A stretch of DNA of 54,855 nt from Verrucomicrobiales bacterium. GTDB lineage: Bacteria; Verrucomicrobiota; Verrucomicrobiia; Limisphaerales; Palsa-1400. The stretch spans positions 1 to 54,855 of the forward strand of contig PLGF01000129.1 in assembly GCA_003138485.1 (NCBI GenBank), given 5' to 3'. The notes under the pieces were generated by a model. The model was not told where the DNA came from and ran no database searches. It saw only the letters and a program-made list of their open reading frames with translations. How positions within the stretch are numbered: the stretch's first letter is position 1; every line of letters starts with the position of its first letter. Of this stretch, positions 9,064 to 17,249 are shown in pieces. Position numbers and translations under genes: made by a program.

Positions 9064-10284
9064 TCATTCAACCCTTACCTGGCTCACCAGATACCAGCCA
9101 TCCTTGGCCGGCGCGTCCATTGCCAAACTCAGCGTTCGCCCCGGGTTGGTTGGGTCAATCAATGCGACGGCCAGGGTGTAATCGCCGCTCTCCAGGCCCG
9201 CCGGTGTCTGTGCCACCGCCGCGACCTCGCATTCACCGGGCAGCCACTCGCGCGGGTCGGAACTGGCTTTGTTGGTGACGACCGTTTGGCCGGCGGCGTT
9301 GTGCAGGGAAAGACGCAGTTCGAAAGGGTGATAGAGCTTGGCCACCCCCACGTTGGCCCATTTCATGGTCACGTCCAAGGCCGCTCCGCGCGGAACGGAC
9401 TTCTCGTGCGCCACTTCCCGCAGCACGAAGCGATAACCGGCCAGACGGGCGAGTTTCTCCAGTTGCGGCATGGCATCGGGCGGCACCTGGCCAATGTTGT
9501 CATTGATCATACTCACATGGTTGTTGAGCATGAAGTTCACCGCCGCGTCAAACGACCAGCTTTTTGACTTCAGGTAATCGTAGTCGCCGAACCATTCAAA
9601 GACCACCGGCGCCTTTTTCCATGTATCCGCCATGCCCTGGACACCCGCATAGCGCGGCGAGCCAATCCAGTTCTGCTCGTGCCAGGGCGAACCGACACCG
9701 TCGCGCCGGATGCCCGCCCCGTGGGCCAGCGCATAGCCCATCACCTCCGCATCGTCGGACATGAACACCAGCGGAGTCTTCGGGAAGGCCCGCAAATACA
9801 TATCCACGATCTGTTTGCGCACGGCGACGGGCGCGGGATGGGTCGAATGCCACTCGCCCCAGATGCCGTGCGAGCCGACGTCGAGGAATTCCACGCCCGG
9901 AGTGCCGTCAAAACGCTTTCCCAGCGCGGCGATGAAGGCGCCGTGTTTGGCAAGGTAGATCGGGTCGGCGTAATCCGGTTCGATGCGGGGGACGGCCCGG
10001 CCGCCGCTGGTCGGATCGCCGCCGCCAACATTGTATTCAAACCCCTTGCAACCGGCGTCGAAAAGCCATTTGGGCGAGGAATAATAGCCGCCGCTGTGCG
10101 CGTTGGCGGTCATGACGCGCATCGCGACCGCGGCGCCGTGCGGCTTCCAGCCCGAGATGGCGTCGTCTATGAACTTCCAGTTGTATTGGCCCTCCTGCAG
10201 TTCGACATCCGCCCAGTCGAACCGGATGTAAACGACCGAGCAAGGGAAACGCGCCGGCCGCCGATACAGAAGCGGTGCAAACAG
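9064..10284 (-). pseudogene. DUF4832-type putative glycoside hydrolase, 5' truncated
   Basis: The open frame encodes a secreted-hydrolase-like protein resembling the DUF4874/DUF4832 family (beta-galactosidase-like barrel with a C-terminal beta domain). Typical stretches are VVYIRFDWADVELQEG, GIWGEWHSTHPAP, FMSDDAEVMGYALAHG, VFEWFGDYDYLKSKSWSFD and the C-terminal GDYTLAVALIDP. The barrel's first strand lies upstream of the only ATG (10122). The frame is closed by a TGA at 10285-10287, with no GTG or TTG between. The gene therefore has no usable start, signal peptide or first part of the barrel. The sequence beyond about 10270 belongs to an unrelated plus-strand fragment, which suggests a deletion or rearrangement junction. 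Starting at 10122 would give a 352-aa protein lacking the barrel's first strand. Confidence 0.6.
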
Positions 10285-10547
10285 TCACGATCCCATTCAT
10301 ATTGATTGTGATCCTGGCGGCATTCGCATTGGTCGCTTTTGGGATCGGATTCTGGATTGGGCGGGAATTCCCGGATGCTGCCAACGTTGGTGAGGCCCTG
10401 GTTGTCGAAACGATCACGTCCCGATTCAATCGTCCGCATGTGCTCCTGAACAAAGTTGTTTGGAGTTGCGGAAAACGTAAGAGGTCAAAGGGCCCTGAAA
10501 TTGTGACAGTTTTCACCTTTCGTTCAATCGCACGGTTTGCCCTCTAA
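10275..10547 (+). pseudogene. Truncated NERD-domain gene (5' fragment)
   Basis: This open frame has one strong membrane segment (IPFILIVILAAFALVAFGIG) followed by GEALVVETITSRFNRPHVLL and N-K-V-V. That order, an N-terminal anchor then a G-E..V...I..F..P.VLLN segment, matches my recollection of the beginning of NERD (nuclease-related) domain proteins. Those continue with a QIDH segment and an IETK motif. Here the resemblance stops at about 10460 and is replaced by unrelated residues. Reading the other two frames did not recover a continuation. The call rests on about 30 residues. A chance small membrane ORF is the alternative. Confidence 0.35.
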
Positions 10548-10604
10548 ACCCCTGGATTTGGTTGCTGTCTGTTGTATTTATTTGTTTCGTCGTGCTGACT
10601 TTTT

Positions 10605-12737
10605 TCAGGGCACGTTCCGACTGGGTGTGATCGTTATCGTCCCTGTCTTGATGACAGGCGGAGGATTGGATATAATGGGAGACTTGGTTTCCCCTTTCGC
10701 CAGGGTGGCAACTTCTCCCATCTTGGTTTCAAAACAGCGCACCCCGTCGTTGACGGTGCAAAAGAGCAGCGACCCATCGGGAGAAATGCGGAGACGCCCT
10801 TGCACAAAGGCATGCACGCCGTTCCAACCAAAATCCTCCCCCGTCTCAAATTCCGCCACCTGCTCGTAACTGCCTGTGGCAAAGGCCCGCACCTGGCTGC
10901 TGCCCCGCCATGAAAAGAACACGACATCCCGAGTGGGATGGTAAACCACGCCCACGGGACTAGCCATGGTATTCCCAATGGTGCGGGGATCCGAACCGAT
11001 AATCATGGTTCCACTGAACAGAGGCAGCGCCATCTGCGAACCATCCCGGCTGATGCCCACCTCGTAGTTGAAGGCGCCTGTTCCCCGGCCCGGCACAACC
11101 ATCCTGCTCAGGACATCGTACTTGCCAAACGCGCCTGAGGATATGCCGGCCTGAGCATAGGCGATGGTGCGACGGTCGAAAGAAGCTGCCAGCATGGTGT
11201 TGCCTGTTATCTGTCTGATGTCGGGGATCTTTATTTCCGAACTGGTCCGGGTCGCGGGATCATAGCGAAGGAGAGGCCCCCATTGTGCGGTTGAAGTCAC
11301 CAACACCGCGCCGTCGGCGCCAAACGCGGCCGAGAAGGTCCCTCCCCCGGTGCCAAACCTGACTTTGGATATGTTCGAAGCTCTCAAGTCAATGAGTTCA
11401 ATCCATCCTTCGGCGCCGGACCCGGCCGTGTCCGCCACGGCCAGCAAATTGCCATCGGGAGAAAGGTCAATGCCGCACAAAGAGCCTCCGCAGGCAAAAG
11501 GAGGTAGAAAGGCATTGGACCCCAAGTCGTACCGGAGCACATTGGCGCCTTCGGTGATATAGAGAATGTTCCGCCCCGCATCATAGACCATGTCCTTTCT
11601 TCCCAGAGCGGAGATAAATCGGCCCTGCGCTCGCTTGATCGCCTGGGATGCGGATGCCACCGACGTTGTCGCCGCCACGGACTCCCCGGCGTTTTTCTGG
11701 CGGCGCGCCGCGGGACGGGGGTCGCGAAACCGATCGCCAAGAGCGAGTTTGCTTTCGGCGGCGTACATGGAGTTTTCCAGATCAATCTCGGCGTCCCTGA
11801 AATCTTTAAACGTGCGCTCGACGGCCGGGTCCTCAAAGACGGGATCATGATCATCCGGCTTGGCCGTCCAATGGCCCAGGTGCTGTTTGCTCAACTCAAG
11901 GATGGCCACGGCGTTGGACGCCACGGCCAATTCCGCCTGAGTGCAGGCCGTAAACGAATCCCATTTTGGCTGCAATGTCTCCCGAAACCTCGCCGCCACC
12001 TTCTCGATAGACGCGTTGCCGACTTGGGATTGTTGCATGTCGGTTCTGTAGTCCTCGGATTTGAGCCAGGCGTTGATCGACTGGCCTTCCGCCGAAAACT
12101 CGCGAATGGCGCTGATCCGTCCTTCGATTTGCTGCTCGTTCTTGAGATCGCCATGAAACAGGTAAGCGTCGGGAAGAAACTGCGATCGCGCTTTCGCATA
12201 TTTGGCAAGGTTTTCGAACAACTTGAGACCCCATCTGCCCAGGGTTTCGGCTGCCAGACGCTGGTCGCCTTTTTCAAAAGAAGCCGCCTCGTGCAGCATC
12301 GATTGATATTCCAGACCCAGCCGTCCATCCTCCAGCGCCATGAAATTGGTGGCCACGTCCTGGTCGAAGGCGGCCCATCTTTCCGCCAGCTTCGCCCTGC
12401 GCTCGATCCGGCTGGCCGGCGTCCAAACCACGGTGAGCAGCAAAGTAAACACCAGACAACAGAACAGCAGAACGCGCCCCCGTACAGTCGCCCGCCCCGG
12501 CTCACTCACAGCCCACTCCAAGACCGCCAGCAGCATGCCCAGAAACAGGCAAATTCCGCTGGGAATGAAAATGCAGCTCTTCTCATAGGACTCGGCCTGG
12601 CTCATCGAGATCAGGTTGGCCCCGATATCAAAGTTAAAATACAGGGCATGTAAAAGCCGCAAGGCCCCGGCTATCCCAAACAAAAGGAAAATGGCGGCAA
12701 GTCTCAATCTGGAAGATTCATTCATTGTTTCGTCCAT
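10605..12737 (-). CDS. Membrane-anchored protein with C-terminal beta-propeller
   Basis: I do not recognise a named family for this 710-aa protein. Residues about 8-30, 55-75 and 90-110 are hydrophobic and look like three membrane segments. Residues about 115-370 are rich in charged and alanine residues and probably alpha-helical, as in a sensor stalk. Residues about 375-690 carry repeated blades of the YVTN/WD40-like kind, such as GIDLSPDGNLLAVAD, VGISRDGSQMALPL and RLRISPDGSLLFCTV. I chose the ATG at 12737 because GGAG lies about ten bases upstream; a TTG at 12776 and an ATG at 12725 are alternatives. It is divergent from the disulfide reductase across a palindromic element. The role is unknown. 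Confidence 0.75.
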   Translation of the reverse strand: MDETMNESSRLRLAAIFLLFGIAGALRLLHALYFNFDIGANLISMSQAESYEKSCIFIPSGICLFLGMLLAVLEWAVSEPGRATVRGRVLLFCCLVFTLLLTVVWTPASRIERRAKLAERWAAFDQDVATNFMALEDGRLGLEYQSMLHEAASFEKGDQRLAAETLGRWGLKLFENLAKYAKARSQFLPDAYLFHGDLKNEQQIEGRISAIREFSAEGQSINAWLKSEDYRTDMQQSQVGNASIEKVAARFRETLQPKWDSFTACTQAELAVASNAVAILELSKQHLGHWTAKPDDHDPVFEDPAVERTFKDFRDAEIDLENSMYAAESKLALGDRFRDPRPAARRQKNAGESVAATTSVASASQAIKRAQGRFISALGRKDMVYDAGRNILYITEGANVLRYDLGSNAFLPPFACGGSLCGIDLSPDGNLLAVADTAGSGAEGWIELIDLRASNISKVRFGTGGGTFSAAFGADGAVLVTSTAQWGPLLRYDPATRTSSEIKIPDIRQITGNTMLAASFDRRTIAYAQAGISSGAFGKYDVLSRMVVPGRGTGAFNYEVGISRDGSQMALPLFSGTMIIGSDPRTIGNTMASPVGVVYHPTRDVVFFSWRGSSQVRAFATGSYEQVAEFETGEDFGWNGVHAFVQGRLRISPDGSLLFCTVNDGVRCFETKMGEVATLAKGETKSPIISNPPPVIKTGTITITPSRNVP

Positions 12738-12906
12738 GATACGCTCCGTTTTTATTGGAAATGAAAGGATGGTCAACCGCCGGCAACCGCCGCCCTCGTA
12801 GGCGAGCCATGCCCGGAGGATCGCTTATGGTTGACCGTTGTATTACGGCGAGATTGCCAGAACCAGCCGCGGAAATCAATGGAAATGCCGAATATCCACG
12901 AACTTC

Positions 12907-13017
12907 TAATGCGTCAGAAGGTGTGAAAGAACTGGATTGATAAGCCATAGCGTGCCAATACTAGCTATATCGCTATTATTATCAAGCCATCGTTCTTTGA
13001 CAGCTTCTGACACATTA
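12907..13017. mobile_element. 111-bp imperfect palindrome, MITE-like
   Basis: The left end TAATGCGTCAGAAG (12907-12920) is the reverse complement, with one mismatch, of CTTCTGACACATTA (13004-13017). The pairing continues inward with few mismatches through a segment ending AAAGAAC and then a TTGATAA block, leaving a small centre near 12953-12969. Nearly the whole element could fold into one long hairpin. No ORF is inside. The TA at each end is consistent with a TA target, but this is a guess. It lies between two divergent genes and makes up most of the leader of the disulfide reductase gene. The remainder of the 340-bp gap (12738-13077) shows no gene. Confidence 0.65.
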
Positions 13018-13077
13018 CCGGGCGCGATTTTTGCGTTGCGCTTGGGGTGTCCGCTCGTGGTTAATAATGGCGTCGGA

Positions 13078-14544
13078 ATGAAGAACTCGGCTTCAGAACA
13101 AACTTCGAGAGTGTGGGACCTAGCCGTTGTCGGCGGGGGGAGCGCCGGCTACGCGGCGGCGCGCACGGCGGCGGCGGCGGGCTTGCGGACGGTGGTGATC
13201 GAGGGCAGCGATGAGGTGGGCGGCTTGTGCATTCTGCGCGGATGCATGCCGAGCAAGGCCCTGCTCTACGCGGCGGACGTTTTGCACCTGGCGCGCTCGG
13301 CGGCGACGTGGGGGTTGTCCGTTCCCAAGGCAGGCTTCGATTTCAAAGCGGTCATGGCGCGCAAGAAGGCAATGATCGCGGATTTCGCGGGGTATCGGCG
13401 CGTGGAATTGACGTCCGGGAAATTCAAATTCATTCGCGCGCTGGCCCGGTTCATCGACCCGCACACGCTGGAGTTGAGCCACGCGCGCGGAGCCGCCCCG
13501 AACACCGTGAGAGCCAGACATTTCATCGTCTCCACAGGCTCGGTCGTGGCGCGGCCGCCGCTGGCGGGCCTGGAGGACGCAGGGTATCTGACCAGCGACG
13601 ACGCGCTGTCGCTGGAGCGGCTGCCGGCGTCGTTGATTGTTTTGGGCGGCGGGCCGGTGGCGGTCGAGCTGGCGCAATTCTTCCGGCGGTTCGACGTGGA
13701 GGTCGCGTTGATTCAGCGAAGCGGGCATTTGCTGCGCGGCTTCGATGAGGACGCGGCGGCCGTCCTGGAGAAGGTGTTGCGGCGGGAGGGTGTCAAACTA
13801 TTGACCGGCGCGGAATTGCTGGGGGCGTTTCGAGCGGGGCGGAAGCGGGGGATCGCGCTGCGGCGGGGAGGGCGGAAGGAACGGGTTTTGGGAAGCGAAA
13901 TTCTGCTGGCGCTGGGACGGGCGCCGGCCACGGCGGGGCTGGGCCTGGAGAAGGCCGGCGTGGAAACGGAGGGCGGGCGCATCCTCACCAACGCTGAAAT
14001 GCAGACGAGCGCGCCGCACATTTACGCGGCGGGCGACTGCACGGGGCCGCACGAGATCGTCCACATCGGCATCGAGCAGGGGGAGATCGCGGCGGGCAAC
14101 ATCGCGCGTCCGGGGCGCGGGCGGGCGATGGATTACCGATTATTGACAAGCGTCGTGTTCACCGATCCGCAGGTCGCGGCGGCGGGGTTGACGGAGAAGG
14201 AGGCGCGGCGGCGGAACATCTCTTATGTGGCGGCGAGCCATTCGTTTGCCGATCACGGCAAATCGCTCATCATGGAGGCGGCGGACGGTTTTGTGAAGTT
14301 GCTGGCCGACCCGGTGTCGGGGGAAATCCTGGGCGGGGCGTGCGTCGGGCCGCTGGGCGGCGAGCTGATTCACGAAATTGTCGCGGCCATGCACAAACGG
14401 ATGAGCGTCGGGGAACTGGCCGCGATGCCGCATTATCATCCGACGCTGGCGGAGATATGGAGCTATCCCGCGGCGGAACTGGAAACGCAGCGGAGCCGTG
14501 TGTCGCAGCGGAGCCATGTTGCAAAACGCGCCGGCATTAGGTAG
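13078..14544 (+). CDS. Class I pyridine nucleotide-disulfide oxidoreductase, mercuric-reductase-like
   Basis: This FAD enzyme (488 aa) belongs to the dihydrolipoamide dehydrogenase/mercuric reductase/glutathione reductase fold. FAD binding is at LAVVGGGSAGYAAART (about 15-30). The redox-active pair is C51 and C56 in GGLCILRGCMPSK, a variant of the usual GGTCLNVGCIPSK. NAD(P) binding is at IVLGGGPVAVELAQFF, the second FAD contact at HIYAAGDCTG, and the C-terminal His/Glu pair at HYHPTLAEIW. It has no N-terminal HMA domain and no C-terminal vicinal cysteines, so true mercury reduction is unlikely. A general disulfide or quinone-type reductase is more probable. The ATG at 13078 starts just before the FAD motif; the upstream open frame lies in the palindromic element and is not believed. 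Confidence 0.87.
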   Translation: MKNSASEQTSRVWDLAVVGGGSAGYAAARTAAAAGLRTVVIEGSDEVGGLCILRGCMPSKALLYAADVLHLARSAATWGLSVPKAGFDFKAVMARKKAMIADFAGYRRVELTSGKFKFIRALARFIDPHTLELSHARGAAPNTVRARHFIVSTGSVVARPPLAGLEDAGYLTSDDALSLERLPASLIVLGGGPVAVELAQFFRRFDVEVALIQRSGHLLRGFDEDAAAVLEKVLRREGVKLLTGAELLGAFRAGRKRGIALRRGGRKERVLGSEILLALGRAPATAGLGLEKAGVETEGGRILTNAEMQTSAPHIYAAGDCTGPHEIVHIGIEQGEIAAGNIARPGRGRAMDYRLLTSVVFTDPQVAAAGLTEKEARRRNISYVAASHSFADHGKSLIMEAADGFVKLLADPVSGEILGGACVGPLGGELIHEIVAAMHKRMSVGELAAMPHYHPTLAEIWSYPAAELETQRSRVSQRSHVAKRAGIR

Positions 14545-14554
14545 ATTGGTTCCC

Positions 14555-14767
14555 GTGAGCCTGGCTGAGATCCAAGAGCAAATCGCGGGATTGACGGCGG
14601 AAGAGCGCCTTGAGGTGGCAGCCTTGATTGCGCATCTAGACCGCGCTGGCGATGCGGCATACCAAGCGGAGTTGGACCGCCGTGCGGCAGACATGGACGC
14701 CGGAAAGAAAACAACCCTGGACGAACTGGAGCGCCGCCATCATCGGTTGAGCGCCGACGGGCAATGA
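14555..14767 (+). CDS. Small RelB-like antitoxin
   Basis: This 70-aa protein starts with GTG at 14555. It opens with the regular helix LAEIQEQIAGLTAEERLEVAAL and closes with a charged tail (DELERRHHRLSADGQ). The size, composition and position fit an antitoxin-type addiction module protein. The strongest evidence is context: its stop overlaps the start of the RelE-like reading frame in an ATGA (14764-14767). Such antitoxins bind the toxin and usually repress their own promoter. With the toxin frameshifted, the antitoxin may now be a remnant. Its DNA-binding fold is not evident from sequence alone. Confidence 0.6.
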   Translation: MSLAEIQEQIAGLTAEERLEVAALIAHLDRAGDAAYQAELDRRAADMDAGKKTTLDELERRHHRLSADGQ

Positions 14768-15023
14768 TTCCGCGATATGTTTTCGCGGCGGATGAATCGG
14801 TGGTCGAGTTTTTCTCCCACTGCGGCAAACGGGAACGAGAGGAGCTTTTGCGCGTGTTTCGGGCCTTGGCGGACTCGCCGCATCAACCAGGTGATGGGTG
14901 CAGAAGGCGCGATCGGGACGCGAGTTTAAAGTCAAGAGGGTCGGGCGATGGCTTGTCACGTATTGGCCGGACGACCCAGTCCTGGATCTGCGAGTGGTGG
15001 ATATCAAACGAATAATACCATAA
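14764..15023 (+). pseudogene. RelE/ParE-type toxin, frameshifted
   Basis: The frame begins MIPRYVFAADESVVEFF at 14764 and is toxin-like up to about residue 44 (ADSPHQPGD). There it leaves the correct frame at about 14895. One frame over, reading resumes as WVQKARSGREFKVKRVGRWL and then a C terminus ending VVDIKRIIP before TAA at 15021-15023. Joined by restoring one base (GAT-TGG instead of GATGG), the product is an 86-aa RelE-like mRNA interferase with the usual basic patch and C-terminal strand. As sequenced, translation gives an 83-aa hybrid that should be inactive. A sequencing error is possible. The kinase gene starts eight bases later. Confidence 0.75.
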
Positions 15024-15031
15024 CCGGAATT

Positions 15032-16117
15032 ATGTCCCTCCAACTTCGCGCGGCGGCAAAGTGCAAATTTGACGTTCTCTCCCTGGGCGAGTGCATGGTT
15101 CGCCTGGCCCCGCCCGGTCATGGCCGCATTGAGTTTGCCAAAGTTTTGGAAGTCGATGTCGGCGGGGGCGAATTCAACGTGGCCTACGCGTGCGCGCGGC
15201 TCGGTTTGCGCGCCGGGTTTGTCAGCAAGCTGCCTGATAATCCGGTGGCCCGCATCATCCTCAACCACGCCCGCGCCGCCGGCCTCGATGTGTCCAACGT
15301 CCTGCTGGAAAAATTTGACGGCGTCGGGCGCGCGGGCCGGGTCGGGCTGAATTTCTCCGAGGTCGGCACGGGCGTCCGTGCCAGCGTGACGATGTATGAC
15401 CGGGGCCACTCCTCCATCAGCCGGATGCGGCCCGAGGAAATCAACTGGGAGGAGATATTTCAGGAACAAGGCGTTGTCTGGCTGCACACGGGCGGCATTC
15501 TGGCGTCGCTTTCCGAGGAGAGCGCGGCGGTGACAAAGGCGGCGTTGCAGGCGGCGCGGGCGGCTGGGACGGTGACGAGTTACGACCTGAATTTCCGGGG
15601 CAAACTCTGGAGCAGCGCCAAGGCCATCGCCGTGTCGCGGGAGATTATGCCGCACGTCCAGGTGCTGATCGGCAACGAGGAGGATTTTCAAAAGGCGCTC
15701 GGTTTCGACGTGGAGGGCGCGCGGGCGGATTTGCGCGAACTTCCGGTGGAAGCTTACAAAGAGATGGCGCGGCGGGTTGTCAAGGCGTTTCCCAACATCC
15801 AGGCTCTGGGCACGACGCTGCGCGAAGTCAAAAGCGGGCTGGTCAACAATTGGGGCGCCATCCTCTGCCACGACGGGAAGTTTTTTCAGGCGCGGCCGTT
15901 CAACGATTTGGAAATCGAGGACAGGGTCGGGGGCGGCGACGGCTTTTCCAGCGGCATCGCCTACGGCTTCATCAAAGGGATGGACCCGGAGGAGATCGTC
16001 AATTTCGGGGCGGCGCATGGAGCGCTGCTGCAAACCACCAGGGGCGACACTTCCCAAGTGACGCTGGAGGAAGTCCTGCACGTCATGCGGGGCGGTTCGG
16101 CGCGCATCCAGAGATGA
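15032..16117 (+). CDS. PfkB-family sugar kinase, 2-keto-3-deoxygluconate kinase-like
   Basis: This ribokinase-fold carbohydrate kinase (361 aa) resembles 2-dehydro-3-deoxygluconokinases. These phosphorylate KDG released from uronates and pectin in the Entner-Doudoroff branch. Near the N terminus are VLSLGECMVRLAPPG and the VDVGGGEFNVAYACARLG substrate motif. The C-terminal PfkB signature is DRVGGGDGFSSGIAYGF, containing the anion hole and catalytic Asp. GGGD replaces the common GAGD. YDLNFRGKLW and LIGNEEDF are also typical. The ATG at 15032 has GGAATT just upstream. The gene follows the broken toxin by eight bases and may share its promoter. Specificity for KDG is inferred, though it fits the polysaccharide enzymes elsewhere in the window. 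Confidence 0.85.
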   Translation: MSLQLRAAAKCKFDVLSLGECMVRLAPPGHGRIEFAKVLEVDVGGGEFNVAYACARLGLRAGFVSKLPDNPVARIILNHARAAGLDVSNVLLEKFDGVGRAGRVGLNFSEVGTGVRASVTMYDRGHSSISRMRPEEINWEEIFQEQGVVWLHTGGILASLSEESAAVTKAALQAARAAGTVTSYDLNFRGKLWSSAKAIAVSREIMPHVQVLIGNEEDFQKALGFDVEGARADLRELPVEAYKEMARRVVKAFPNIQALGTTLREVKSGLVNNWGAILCHDGKFFQARPFNDLEIEDRVGGGDGFSSGIAYGFIKGMDPEEIVNFGAAHGALLQTTRGDTSQVTLEEVLHVMRGGSARIQR

Positions 16118-16254
16118 CGCGCTCCGCTTATCGCGGCCGGTTGGCCAAGCGGGAGGAGGCCGCCAGCCTGCGAACGTTGCGGGAAAAAGGGGTGACGCCC
16201 GAGGAAATCCGGCGGCAATGGCGGGGCGGCTACTTGGCCAGGGCGACCAAATAA
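16114..16254 (+). CDS. Possible 46-aa basic protein
   Basis: The start overlaps the kinase stop in an ATGA, suggesting translational coupling. The 46-residue product (MTRSAYRGRLAKREEAASLR at its start) is basic and helical, with no membrane segment and no family I recognise. Its last 25 bases overlap the 3' end of the opposite-strand SirB1-like gene. It may be a real small protein or simply read-through of the gap. Confidence 0.3.
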   Translation: MTRSAYRGRLAKREEAASLRTLREKGVTPEEIRRQWRGGYLARATK

Positions 16255-17099
16255 CGCTGCAAACGCTCGACTTGGGCCGGCGATTTTTGCTGCATATAGA
16301 CTTGATGGAGTTGCGCGCAGATGCGCAGCAGGATGCGGCGCGCGCTGACCGGGTCCAGGCAACTGTCGTCAAACCGCTGCCGCAATTGCAGGACGTGCTT
16401 GACACAGTCGCCCTTGGTCAGCAGGCGTCCGCCATGAAAGGCGTCCACGTAAATCTCCAAGCGGCTCGACTGGTAGCGGCACAGGAAATGCCCCGGCAAA
16501 CCCACCCCTGCCAGAGGCAGCCGCAAGCGGCGTCCGACCAACAAATACAGCAGACTCAAGGCGATCGGGTTGCCGACGCGGCGGTCGAGCACGCAATTGA
16601 AATAGACGTTTTCCGGGTCGTAGAAATTCTGCTCATCGCCGGAGAAGCGCTTTTCACGGAAGAGGTATTCGTTGATAACGCGCAGAATTTGCTCGTCCGG
16701 GCCGTTCAAATCCAGGCGCTCCCGCAATTCGCCCGCGAAATCATCGAGCAGCGCGGAGTAGGCTTCCACATTGATGGTCGGGTATTGCGAGCGGGCCAGG
16801 AGCAGGACGCCCTGTTCAAGGTCGGAATCCTCGCCTTGATTGAGGCAAAAGGTCAGAAACTGCGTGTCCGCATCCTGCCGCGCGAAGTGCTGGACAATCT
16901 CGCTGGCGCGGCGGCGCAGGACGGGGTCGTTGCTCAGGGTGTGCTCGCGCATCCAATCGGAGCAGCTTGGGCCGTAGGAGAGGATGGTTTCGCGGACGGT
17001 TTGATAGACGCGGGCATCATCATCGGCCAGCAGGCTGATCAAAGCTCTTTGATGCTTTTCCTCCAGTTCCCCGGCTGATTTGGCTGTGGGCAAACTCAT
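16230..17099 (-). CDS. SirB1-like transglutaminase-core protein
   Basis: This 289-aa protein matches the SirB1/transglutaminase-like family, whose biochemical role is poorly known. The characteristic block is RRVGNPIALSLLYLLVGRRL followed by PLAGVGLPGHFLCRY, then YVDAFHGGRLLTKGDC. The N-terminal 90 residues look like HEAT-type helices (RALISLLADDDARVYQTVRE). The catalytic cysteine of true transglutaminases is not obvious in the family, so an enzymatic activity cannot be asserted. I chose the ATG at 17099 (MSLPTAK); one at 17108 would add three residues. There is no signal peptide, so it is likely cytoplasmic. It is transcribed away from the sigma factor gene, with about 150 bp between them. 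Confidence 0.8.
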   Translation of the reverse strand: MSLPTAKSAGELEEKHQRALISLLADDDARVYQTVRETILSYGPSCSDWMREHTLSNDPVLRRRASEIVQHFARQDADTQFLTFCLNQGEDSDLEQGVLLLARSQYPTINVEAYSALLDDFAGELRERLDLNGPDEQILRVINEYLFREKRFSGDEQNFYDPENVYFNCVLDRRVGNPIALSLLYLLVGRRLRLPLAGVGLPGHFLCRYQSSRLEIYVDAFHGGRLLTKGDCVKHVLQLRQRFDDSCLDPVSARRILLRICAQLHQVYMQQKSPAQVERLQRYLVALAK

Positions 17100-17249
17100 A
17101 GGACGCAATGAGGATGCCGGAGACCCTGCGCGACTTCAAGCACAAAACAAGAACCTTGCCTCCCGCGTTCAAGACCGCGTCGAGCCGGCGGCGGAGGTTC
17201 CAGCGTCATTTATCTGTAACAGCGGGCGGGATTTCTTTAATAAGAAGGC

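Noticed and set aside
10037-10516. 159-aa minus-strand open frame over the DUF4832 5' end
   Set aside because: It is not the frame of the glycosidase; its Arg/Ala-rich C-terminal half is out-of-frame glycosidase sequence.
12771-12840. Short inverted pair GGTCAACC / GGTTGACC
   Set aside because: Only eight bases pair across more than 50 bp; likely chance, and separate from the adjacent 111-bp palindrome.
12937-13077. N-terminal extension of the disulfide reductase
   Set aside because: The added 47 codons lie within the palindromic element and precede a good ATG next to the FAD motif.
13078-14544. True mercuric reductase (merA)
   Set aside because: No HMA domain, no C-terminal vicinal cysteines and no mer genes nearby; the general family call is safer.
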